This document shows, piece by piece, positions 55,182 to 64,000 of a stretch of DNA of 64,000 nt. Within the stretch, counting starts at the first letter, position 1; the number at the start of each line of letters is the position of its first letter. The translations under genes and the position numbers were made by a program. The notes beneath the pieces were generated by a model, which did no database searches, was not told the DNA's origin, and worked only from the letters and a program-made list of their open reading frames with translations. The stretch is from Boesenbergia rotunda (taxonomy: Eukaryota > Streptophyta > Magnoliopsida > Zingiberales > Zingiberaceae): NCBI GenBank assembly GCA_024364735.1, contig JAGFNQ010005258.1:843965-907964 (forward strand), read 5' to 3'.

Positions 55182-56520
55182 TCAAGCTACCCTAGCATAC
55201 TTCTTTCCATTGGCATTGGAGACCTTAGATCGGTATCCCAATCCCGATCTATCATGGTTGAGTTTTAGACTACCCAACACTATATCTAAACCCTTAGATC
55301 CAACCGTGAATCTTTCTAGGGTCTTTTCCAACCTATCAAGCTTTTCCCTTAAAGCTTGATTTTCCTTTTCTAGATTTCTAATCCTAGAATCAACATGCCC
55401 ACCTTGGACATTCCTAGACCTATCCAACTTTCTAGGCATATGTCTTCCCTTCTTGGGATTAATGTCTTGATCCTTAGGTTCTACGGTCTTGGATTTTTTT
55501 ATGATGCATGACCTTTCTAGGGGTTTGATCTACCTTGTTAACCCTATTCCTATCATTATACTTAAAACCATAATTATGCACAAGCAAGCATTTTTCATTA
55601 ATTCTAGCATACATGGATGAATAATTGATACTATTTTTATGCATGGAGGAACTTAAATTTGAATTACCTTTTACCTTAAGGTTAGGAATTACCTCCCTTA
55701 CCCTTGGAGTTCCCCCTTGATGTGAGCTTCTTTTCTTCTCATTCTTCTCTCATCTTCTTAAGTGTTCCATTTTCTTGAGCTCTCCACTCTTTGGGCACTT
55801 CGTGTGGTAGTGTCCTAGCTCACCACACGTGAAACATCTAATTTTCTTTCTCTTCTCTTGGGCTCCTCCATTCCTACAACCCATGTTAGATTTAAGAGAA
55901 ATTGAAATGGGTTTGGGGTTTACCTCCTTTTTCTTACCCTTTGGATACTTGTCCTTGTAGTGTTCCTTTTCATTACACCCAAAGCAAATAATATGGTCTT
56001 TGGTCCTTGCTTTGGTGGAGGTTGGAGCTTCTTCTTGCTCCGGTATTGATGAGGGTCTCTCCTCCCCCTCAATCCTTGACGTGAAGACCTCTTCCTCTTC
56101 TTTTGATGAAGTGGGTGATCTCTCACTCTCTTCTTCCTCCTCTTGGGCTATTAGGCTTACTTCCTCTAATTGAACTCGTGTAGGGTTTTCATGGAATCCT
56201 TCTATCTTTTTTCATAGCTCATGTGCATTTTGATATTTTTCTACACCACTAATTACATTGTTAGGCAAAATATTAAGTAAAATTGCAATTACCTTTTCAT
56301 TTGCTTTTGATTGATTTTGTTGCTCTTGATTCCAATATCTTGGTCGGAGCTTCTTCCCATGCTTATCTCTAGAAATTTCAAATGGTTCTTCAATCGCAAT
56401 CCTAAGGTCTCACTCCATTCCGAACCATGTCTCTATCCGCATCCTCCAATAGTTGAAATCCTTGGAATCATAGAGAGGTGGGACATTGATGTCATCCCCC
56501 AACTTATCTTCAATTTCCAT
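55182..56520 (-). pseudogene. SIRE-type Copia gag
   Basis: ATG at 56520, MEIEDKLGDDINVPPLYD, then FNYWRMRIETWFGMEW and a TGA in place of a codon (about 56411). Further on come NNVISGVEKYQNAHELWKK, an acidic EEEE region, and two zinc knuckles, HIICFGCNEKEHYKDKYP and IRCFTCGELGHYHTKCP (about 55990 and 55830). The C-terminal part (55182-55439) has a coiled coil (LEKENQALREKLDRLEKTL) and LDIVLGSLKLNHDRSGLGY, typical of this gag type. Broken by several stops. Pol is absent because the element is truncated at about 55170. Confidence 0.85.
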
Positions 56521-56571
56521 CTTCTCTAGCTTGTGCCCTCTCAGCGATTAGTCCGACAAGAGCGGTCCTTC

Positions 56572-56583
56572 GCTTTGATATCA
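56572..56583 (-). other. Decayed primer-binding site of the SIRE-type element
   Basis: GCTTTGATATCA on the plus strand is GCTCTGATACCA with two changes, in the expected place two bases from the LTR at 56586. Confidence 0.7.
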
Positions 56584-56585
56584 CT

Positions 56586-57747
56586 TGTTAGATCGTTAAC
56601 GGTTGCTAGGGGGTGAATAACAATTTTCGGTTCGTTCTTCCTACAAGGTTAGTTGCGCAAGCGGAATATACTAAAATAAAACTAAACAATGCTAACAAAC
56701 CTATTTACGTGGTTCGGAGATGAAGACTCCTACTCCACGACAGTCTGTGAGGTGGACGATCCCTCGATCTTTCGGCGGATCACTCCCCGGATGCCCTCCG
56801 GCTAGCTCGCGTAGCTCCTTGTGGGTGGATAAACCTCGCCGCAACCTTGAGTACACCTCTGAGCACCTAAGACTACTAACAAGCCTTAACCAAGCTTGTT
56901 TCGTCAGGGATTTCCAGCCAAACCCGAGCCTCTTTAAATAAAGCTCAAAGCTGGAAAGTGCCCTACTAGTTGACTGCTCCCAGGGCAGTCGACTGCCCCC
57001 ACTCAGATTCGACCGTTGCAGTTCAACGTTCGAATTCTGGCTACTTACCAGTCGACTGCTCCTAGGGCAGTCGACTGGTCCAGGGTCAGAAACATTCTGT
57101 GAGTTTCTGTTCTCGCTGGCAGTCGACTGTTATATTCCCAGTCGACTACCCAGCTTACAAGAACACTCTTCCTCACTCCAACGACCCTCCTCCATGCGTG
57201 CCTTCGGGTACACTCCCTTGGCTTGCCCCTTGAAGTCTTCTTCCATCGGCTATCGTCCCTAGGATGCGCACACAAGCCTTCCCTTGGCTTGCCTCCATGT
57301 CACCCTTCACGTGTGCCCTTGAAGTTCACTTCCCGGCTTGCCCTTGGAGTCCTCCTCCCTCGGCACTCGTCCCTTCATGACTTAGCTGACTCTTCACCAG
57401 CAGCCTTGACTGTTGCCTTCACGCCCTCTTCGTCTTCGGCTCCCGTCCCTCGGATGCATACAAGCCTCCAGTTTGTCTCCATGTCATCCTTCACGCATGC
57501 CTCGAAGTCCGCGCCCCTCGGCTCATCATCCCTGCTATCCATGGTTCCTTGGGTGCACACAAGCCTCCAACTTGTCTCTATGCCACCCTTCACCATACCG
57601 AAGCCGTCCAGCTAAGCCCATATGTGTAACCTGCACATCCTGCACACTCACATACATATATTAGAACACAAGGGAAAACCCAACTTAAACCCTTTGCCCA
57701 AACATCAAAACACATAGTCACTCCGGACCATAGATTACCTCAAACCA
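56586..57747 (-). repeat. 5' LTR of the SIRE-type Copia element
   Basis: TGTTAGATCGTTAACGG...ACCTCAAACCA, about 1160 bp, the inverse of the solo LTR at 25654-26771. It shares GTTCTTCCTAC, the GTGGTTCGGAGAT block, GTCGACTGCCC-type palindromes (56965-57080) and repeated CTTGCCTCCATG-like segments. The right end is estimated by alignment. Confidence 0.82.
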
Positions 57748-58712
57748 AGGATTCCTAAGATTGTGTCGAGTTTAGGGGGAGTCCTACTAAAGAGAAATTG
57801 ATTCTATTTTCTGACTACTTTTTGAAAAATTATTAGATAATTTTTTTCGTTTGAATTAAACCCTAAGACTCAGAGGAAGATTAACTTGTGGTCAACAAGC
57901 TTCCTAGAACTGTGTCCGGTTTAGGGGAGGTTCAGATTAAAAGAAAAATTAGAGGTTTTCAAAAAGTTATACACTATCTCTTCAAAAATATTTTAATTTT
58001 GAAAATACGATACTTCCATTTTTCCAAATCATATTTCAAAAATCTTTTATCTTTTGGAATATCTTTTAAAATAATCCTTACTTGAGTTTGAAAAAATTTC
58101 CAGGACACTTAGGAAAATTTTCTTATAGTTAACAAGGTTTCCTATGATTGTGTCAGACTGGAAAAGAAACCAAATCAAGAAAGTGATTATTTTTCTAAAA
58201 ACTAAAATATTCATTTATGAAAAATCCCTAAAACACATAAGAATTTTCTTGTGGTCAACAAGATTCCTAGGATTGTTGTTAGACTTAGGGAAGTTTAATT
58301 TTTTATATATATTTTTTTCACATATTATTGATGCAATTTAAGTACTTAAGTATCTTTTAGAATACTTTATAAAACAAGTACTTAGTTTTTCTCAAAAAAG
58401 AGAGGGAAGAGTTTTGATTTTTTTTTCAAAAATTATATATGTTTTCAAAAAAATTATATATATATATATGTATATCTTAAGTATTTTCAAAAGGAGAAGA
58501 GAAATTATCTTAAAAAGGGAAAAAGGCTTAAGTTACATTTTTTTCCAAAAATTTCATTGTTGGTGCAAATTATTTTTCATTTTTTTATGTGTGACAAAGG
58601 GGGAGAGAGGCTTAAGTTAGATTTTTTTTTTCAATTTCTCTGAAGTTTTAAATCTAGAACCAGAAGACCTAACCTAACTTAAGATATTGTCAAACATCAA
58701 AAAGGGGGAGAT
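57748..58712 (+). repeat. 3' internal region of another Copia element, with a repeated motif and polypurine tract
   Basis: A motif like CTTGTGGTCAACAAG.TTCCTAG.ATTGTGTC.G.TTAGGG recurs at about 57750 (partial), 57890, 58130 and 58255. The stretch ends with AAAAAGGGGGAGAT (58699-58712), a polypurine tract, directly before an LTR. No coding sequence. Confidence 0.75.
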
Positions 58713-60482
58713 TGTTGGTGCAAAATGCATCAGTGATGAACAATCCTCCTCGAGGGTTTCGATGTTTAACAATATACTTAAGTTAGTAACAATATATGTT
58801 AGACAAGGTAAGAGTTAGTTAAAGTGATCAAGGGTTAAACCAAACAGGACCTTATGTTTGGTAGGGTAAACCCAAGTTTGATCAGGTTGACAAAGGGTTA
58901 GCCAAACAGGATTTGATGTTTGGCAGAGTGAACCTAAATCCAGGGTTGGTTAGTTTGACCAAGGGATCAAACCAAACCGGACTTGAGGTTTGGAATTACA
59001 TTTATCTAAAGATTGAGGAAGTCTAGTTAGGATTATGATGACTAGCAAAGAAGTGATTCTAATTGAAGAAATCCTGGTGAGTGAAGTCGGGTCCTAGCAA
59101 GGGAAGCTAGGTTGAAGAAATCCTAGTGAGTGAAGCTAGGTGAACTTAAATCCTGATGAGTGAACCTGGGTCCTAACGAGTGAAGCTAGGTGAACTAAAT
59201 CTTGGTGAGTGAAGCTGGGTCCTAGTGAGTGAAGCTAGGTGGACTAAGTGCTGGTGAGTGAAGCTGGGCATGAAGTCTTGGTCCGGGAGACTGAGCACTA
59301 AGTTCTGGTCGGGGATCGGGCAACGGAGTCTTTGCCGAGCGAGGATGGTGGACAAAAGTAGAGACGGGTCGAGGTCGGACGTCTCGAGATCCGAGTTCTC
59401 GAAGGCCGAGCAAAAGTCCAGCCGGAGGTCCCGGTTGGCAAATGCTTTAGTCGAGCGGGGATCACGAACAGAAGTAGAGACGGGTCGAGGTCGGACATCT
59501 CGAGATTCGGGTTCTCGGAGGCTGAGCGAAAGTCCAACCGGAGGTTCCGGTTGGCAAACGCAACTCCTCCAGTCTAGAGTAGGTGAGGATGCGTTCCCCG
59601 GGAAAGGGAACATTAGGCGTCGGTTCGACCTAGGGTTTCGAGTGAAATCTAAAGTCAGAACCACTAAGCTAAGGCTAAGATTATCTGTATATTTATCTTG
59701 TGTTTGTTGTCTTGCAGGTACCTAGAGTTGAAGGCAAGATAGGAAAGCAAACGCAGGAGAAAATGCACCTAGGAAGCAGCTCCTGGGCGCCTAACTTGAA
59801 TCAGGCGCCCAAGATGGCTAGGCGCCCCAGTTTGGGGTAGCCCATCCCAGGCGCTTGGCAAGCCAGGTGCTTGTGTCTTCCCAGGCACCTGGGAAGGCTG
59901 GTTTATCCACGCTGCGAGTTCGGTGCAACAGATAGGCTTTGACCAACACGTGGCAAACGCCCAAGGCATCACAGGCGCCCTAGAAGGTCCTATATAAAGG
60001 GGTTCGACCCCTCAATGCAGAACACTAATTTCCACATCCGCCAAGTCATTCTGTGCAAAGCAAACACCCTTAAGGTGAAGCTCTGCGACCAAGAAGACTC
60101 CAGGAAGAAGTGTGTGACACTTCGGACTTCTAGAGTTGGCCGAGTTGTGTTTTGGTTTGCGTTTTATTTACGAATTGTATTTCATTTACTATCTTTTTGC
60201 TTGTAAATTCGAACTGTAAGATGGGTTTCTCCGTCCCAGAAAGTCCGGAAAGGAGACCATTAGTGGACTCACGATTGAGTGCTTAGGCCTTGGATGTATT
60301 GACCCTGGGGGGTTGGGAACCAAGTAATAACCCGCGTGTCATTTATCATGTGTCTTTCTTTAAGTTTATTATTACTTCCGCTGCGTACTAACCCTGATAG
60401 AAAGACCAACGACGAGTTTTCTGAAGAAATTAGACGAGTCAATATTCACCCCCCCTCTCTATCGACCGACACCGATCCTACA
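58713..60482 (+). repeat. 3' LTR of a SIRE-like Copia element
   Basis: 1770 bp from TGTTGGTGCAAAATG to ACCGACACCGATCCTACA, with a TTCACCCCCCCTC block near the end. Same family as the solo LTR 18368-19648. It includes GTGAGTGAAGCTAGGT-like repeats (59080-59270), a GTCGGACGTCTCGAGATCCG duplication (about 59370 and 59490) and CCTATATAAAGG (about 59990) as probable promoter. Its 5' LTR is outside or lost. Confidence 0.85.
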
Positions 60483-60858
60483 TGTTATGGTGGGTCCTGT
60501 ACCCATCATACTTCATTAGCGGCACGTTGGGTCCGAGGAATCGAAACATTCATCCCTGGGTCCGAGGCAATCTCTTTTTGAATTAACCTTCCTAAAAGGC
60601 TTCTACGATTTCCGAGGTACAACCATGATAGTCGTCCATGACCCTTTAAAGCACCTGGGATCTCTTAATGGCAACAAGGCGGTCTAACAAATGTAGCCTC
60701 GCCACGTGCTCCTTCATTCTCTGCGCATCGATCTCTCGCTGATACGCGCCGCAGGGCCATACGAAATGACGATTGAAAAGGATGGTGGCGCATAGGGATG
60801 CCCAATCAACGCCATTAACGTGTTGCATTCCCATTGCTCACATGCGGGCAGCTTCTTT

Positions 60859-60867
60859 CTATAAAAG
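60859..60867 (+). promoter_or_regulatory. TATA box of antisense ORF, copy 4
   Basis: CTATAAAAG, 143 bp before the ATG at 61002, followed by GTGGATGCAATGAC. Confidence 0.6.
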
Positions 60868-61001
60868 TGGATGCAATGACACCCTTTTGCCTTCTTCCCT
60901 TATCTGCTTTCACCCTCCTTGTTCACCTTCTGCTAATCCGGCCGCTACATTCGCTCCCACCGTAAGTCTTCTTCTCCTGCTTACTCCTTTCTTCCCCCTT
61001 C

Positions 61002-63086
61002 ATGAGTCCAATAGAGAAGAAGAAGAAGCCCCAAAGTGGGAGCGATGACCTCTCAGAGGTACAGACCTATAGCCCGGAGTGGTATGACACCATCTCTTCT
61101 AGGGTTAAGTTAGAGGCCCTCCAAGCCGCCTGCGAGAAGTACTGTATACCGGCGAACTTAGAGGTAGAAGTGCCCACATTAGGTCAACCACCCGTAGAAC
61201 CTCCCCTGAGTTTCTTTACTTTTTTCCTAGGGCATGTAGAGTTAGGACTCCGCTTCCCTATTCCTCCCTTCTTCATGAGTGTCTCCTCTTACTTCGACAT
61301 TCCTCTCCACCAGATGGCACCCAACGTTTTGCTCAGATGGGTGGGGCGTACATCATTTTTAAGCTTTTTGATATCCCCCTGACCCCCCCCCCCATTTTTT
61401 CCATTTCTTTTTTCGTTCCGGTTGGCTCGTGAGGGGCGTTTAGCTTTACAGCCCGCACCAGTCATAAGTTCTTAGGAGGTCTTCCTTCCTCCCACAAGGG
61501 ATGGAAGAAATGTTTTTTCTTTATCCGACTCCCCCAGCGTCCCTTCAGCCCTATTCGTTGGATGGAGTGTCTGCCCTCATCCCGAACCTGAGCGACTTCT
61601 AGCAGGATGCAAGATACCAGAGGGCTAGGGGTATCCTGACCGGGATGGAGTTCCATGGTCTCCAGTTGATTCAATGTGAGGAGCTCCTTTACAGGACTGA
61701 CCTCAGCCCCAAAGTCACAAGTCTTAGCTCCAGCCTCCGTAAGTTTCCTTTTCTGCACTTATCTTTGTTAATTTTAACTGATACCCTTTTGTCTTTATTT
61801 TGCAGACAACATAATGCTTTCCTGGGCTATTAACCATCGTCTGAAGTGGGAATAAGCCAACGAGGAGGCCTTGGTTCCCGCTCCAGTTCCTTCTGCCCTG
61901 GTGGGCGTCCTGGCCGAGGGCTTCGAAGAGGTGGCCCAATGGTCCGAAGACCAGGGAGCCCAGGACCCACCTAAGGCCCCAGGAGCAGCCGAGCTGCCTG
62001 CTCAAGCTGAAGGGGATTCTCCGCCCTCCCCAGTCAAAGTAGGAGATGGGGAGACCACGCCCGCGCTCCCCGACGGGCAGCGGTTCCCCCCGACACTCGA
62101 GAAGAAGCGGCGAAAACGGCTCGCCCAGAAGTAGGCGACCTTGAAGAGGTTGAGGAAAATTTCGACCTCGGAGCTTCCCCCAGTCCCAGAACCTTCAGAA
62201 GACGCCCTTTTCTCCTTTCGGGATCTCCAATGATCTGGCTGTCCCTGCTCCAGCCACCCCGACTGCTACTCCAGCTACTAGGCGAGGCAAGGAGGTGTTG
62301 CCCGGTGTACCTCTCACCCACTGGAAGGCCCCAGGGGCAAAGAAGGCGACGACCAAAGATTCCCAGTCCATCTGAATAAGAGCAACTCCCTCTAAGAGTC
62401 CCAGACAGCAGGTGGCGTCCAGCTCCGAGGAAGACGCCCCTGACCCTAGGGAGGTCCCTAGCCTGTCGATTCAAGCTACCGAGGAAATTCTCCCCCCTCT
62501 TGCTCAGCTGGGGAGGTTGGCCAGGTATCTGGGCATGCTTCACCAGTCTTTGCTAACGGTAGTTACTCTTAACTTTCTCTTCTCTTTTCTTTCCACTATC
62601 ACACTCTAACCATCCCACTTTCCGTATTGTAGGTCGCTTCCAACTGTGCTGCAATGAGCCGCTTGTTGTGCTCTCGAGGGGTCACTGAAGACCTCCTCCA
62701 GCGAGTGGCTGAATTAGAGGCAGAGGCAGGACGTGCCCGCGAGGCAGGTCTCCTGCAGCTGGAGGTCAGCAAGGCCATAAGGGTGAAGGTAGAACATTGC
62801 CTCGACACCTTGCTGGCCTCTGAGGAGACTCTTCATGGTTATCGCCTCTGAGAACATTCCATGTTGGAGAGGAGCCAGGTCCTCTTTGATGATCTTCAGA
62901 AACTAACCCAGGAGCGGTCCAGACCCAGACGAAGGAATTGTCTGCCAACGTCCAGCTCCTGGAAACCTCAAAGAAGACTCTGGAGGATTGGACCCAGGAA
63001 CAAGAGCGCCAGCTGGCCATCCAAGCGTCTGAAATAGAGCTGGCAGCTGCATACGCGTCTAACCTTCAGAAGGAAACCACCCAGGT
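61002..63086 (+). pseudogene. Tat antisense ORF, copy 4, three exons
   Basis: MSPIEKKKKPQSGSDDLSE, then YSPEWYDTISSRVKLEALQ, FFLGHVELGLRFPIPPFF and SSYFDIPLHQMAPNV. A lost base near 61330 breaks the frame in the central domain. Introns are clear: 61739-61805 (CC/GTAAGT...TTTTGCAG) and 62559-62630 (ACG/GTAGTT...TATTGTAG). The linker is Pro/Glu-rich. The coiled-coil exon has LLQRVAELEAEAGRAREAG and TQEQERQLAIQASEIELAAAYA, cut at about 63086 by the hAT insertion. Relative intron positions agree with copy 1. Confidence 0.8.
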
Positions 63087-63093
63087 AGACCCG

Positions 63094-63370
63094 ACCACGG
63101 TTCGGAACCGACGGTTCGACGGTTCGGAACCGCCGGTTCGACGGTTCGGAACCGCCGGTTCGACGGTTCGGAACCGCCGGTTCGACGGTTCGGAACCGCC
63201 GGTTCGACGGTTCGGAACCGCCGGTTCGACGGTTCGGAACCGCCGGTTCGACGGTTCGTGGGAGGTCGACCCTTAACCTTAACCGCCCAAGACGGTTACG
63301 GTTCACGGTTCGGAACCGCCGGTTCACGGTCCGGTTCACGGTTCGGCACGGTTCGGCACGGTTCAAGATT
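63094..63370. repeat. 22-bp subterminal palindromic array of the hAT element
   Basis: About seven head-to-tail copies of GACGGTTCGGAACCGCCGGTTC (63116-63255), each with inverted GGTTCGGAACC and CCGGTTCG parts, then shorter irregular copies to 63363. Confidence 0.92.
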
Positions 63371-63542
63371 ATTATATTAAAAAAATTAAAAATTAAAAAT
63401 TAAAAATTAAAATAAAAAAAATAAATTTTATTAAAAAAGGGCTTGCACTTATATAAGTTGCCTACGTATCCCCTTAGGGTATAGGGGAATCAAAGCCCAC
63501 GTAGTTCTTTTACATTTTTACCCTTTTACATTTTTACATTTC

Positions 63543-64000
63543 TCACTCACTTGCATTTCCTCCCGTTCCCGTTGTATTTGTTCCTTCGGTGTCAAATTCT
63601 TCGGCTTCGTCTTCTGAAAGTTGCATTCCTTGGATTCGCTTTTCGGCTCTGGTCCAATCATCAAGTAATGCTTGAGCTTCCAATGAGTCGGGAGACATGG
63701 TTGATCGTCGTTCATCTAATATGTTGCCGCCGGCACTGAACGTCTGCTCCACAGCAACAGTCGACACTGGAGAAGCTAAAATTTCTTTTACGATCACGGA
63801 GAGAACGGGAAAGCTTTGAGCCTTCTGTGACCACCACTTCAAGATGTCGAAGTCTTCGCTATCTGCTTCATTAAAATCAAAAGAAGTCGTAAAATAATTC
63901 TCAAGTTCCTGTGTGGAACTTGAGGATCCTCGTGGACGTTTCGTCCGTTCTTTTAATAAAAGTTGGGCTTTTGTAAGTTTTAAATTAGTAGTAGTAGGTT
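63543..64000 (-). CDS. hAT transposase C-terminus (partial)
   Basis: An open minus-strand frame from the window edge to a stop at 63543. It contains FDILKWWSQKAQSFPVLSV, ILASPVSTVAVEQTFSAGG and LDERRSTMSPDSLEA, the hAT dimerisation domain (Dimer_Tnp_hAT), followed by an acidic tail (SEDEAEEFDTEG). No stop or frameshift is seen in about 150 residues, so this copy may be young. The DDE catalytic part would lie beyond base 64000. Confidence 0.9.
   Translation of the reverse strand, partial: PTTTNLKLTKAQLLLKERTKRPRGSSSSTQELENYFTTSFDFNEADSEDFDILKWWSQKAQSFPVLSVIVKEILASPVSTVAVEQTFSAGGNILDERRSTMSPDSLEAQALLDDWTRAEKRIQGMQLSEDEAEEFDTEGTNTTGTGGNASE

Larger units (their letters stand above)
60483..63086 (-). 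mobile_element. Remnant of Tat-like Gypsy element 4
   Basis: 60483-60860 matches the region upstream of the antisense ORF in element 3 (GGGTCTCTTAATGG-like, GATACGC.G.GGG.CATACGAA), then the antisense ORF follows. The LTR side is cut by the Copia LTR at 60482, the other side by the hAT element at about 63086. Confidence 0.75.
63087..64000 (-). mobile_element. hAT DNA transposon, 3' part, running off the window
   Basis: Holds a terminal repeat array and the C-terminal end of a hAT transposase gene. The boundary near 63087 is inferred from the break in the antisense ORF. The far end is outside the window. Confidence 0.8.

Noticed and set aside
63094..63260. Protein-coding repeat PPVRRFGTAGSTVRN
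   Set aside because: It is the translation of hAT subterminal DNA repeats interrupting another pseudogene.

Overview
This is a plant nuclear genome window. It has spliceosomal introns, plant-only gene families, tRNA-derived SINEs, and nested Copia and Gypsy LTR retrotransposons. A very GC-rich UGT exon beside AT-rich spacers suggests a commelinid-type monocot, but I cannot name the species. Four host genes are supported: a UGT85-type glycosyltransferase (10756-12286, +), a small PHD/FYVE-like zinc-finger protein (38813-40363, -), a SAC51-type bHLH factor with its conserved upstream ORF (42689-44083, -), and the 37-residue oligosaccharyltransferase subunit OST4 (48957-49070, -). Almost everything else that codes is transposon-derived.
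Layout. 1-9.3 kb: an old Copia gag/LTR (minus) split by a nearly complete Copia element (1371-8184) with a perfect 5-bp target duplication. 9.3-13.7 kb: spacer, the UGT gene, spacer. 13.7-15.4 kb: two SINEs in inverted orientation, then a nest of foldback MITEs and TA repeats. 15.4-37.8 kb: a stack of Tat-like Gypsy elements, all minus-oriented. Each carries an extra plus-strand, intron-bearing, coiled-coil ORF that is antisense to gag-pol. They are interrupted by three solo LTRs (18368-19648, 25654-26771, 32604-34723) and partly doubled by a segmental duplication about 12 kb apart. 37.8-52.2 kb: gene island with the zinc-finger, SAC51-like and OST4 genes, a CACTA MITE, two SINEs and a Mutator-like MITE. 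52.2-54.7 kb: very AT-rich spacer. 54.7-64 kb: a SINE with a 21-bp duplication, a SIRE-type Copia gag/LTR, the 3' end of another Copia, a fourth Tat antisense ORF, and a hAT transposase running off the window.
The host genes act in separate processes: small-molecule glycosylation, probable chromatin or zinc-finger function, thermospermine-linked xylem regulation, and N-glycosylation in the ER. They do not form a pathway. The most interesting points are: the SAC51-type locus, whose upstream ORF is 1 nt short of its expected frame and whose main ORF needs a +1 shift at TCT-TGA; the antisense ORF of the Tat elements, with its own conserved TATA box and introns in four copies; the split of gag-PR and RT-INT between neighbouring Tat elements; and a fast-evolving satellite-like array at the same place in two of them. 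No rRNA, canonical tRNA gene, CRISPR array or bacterial feature was seen.
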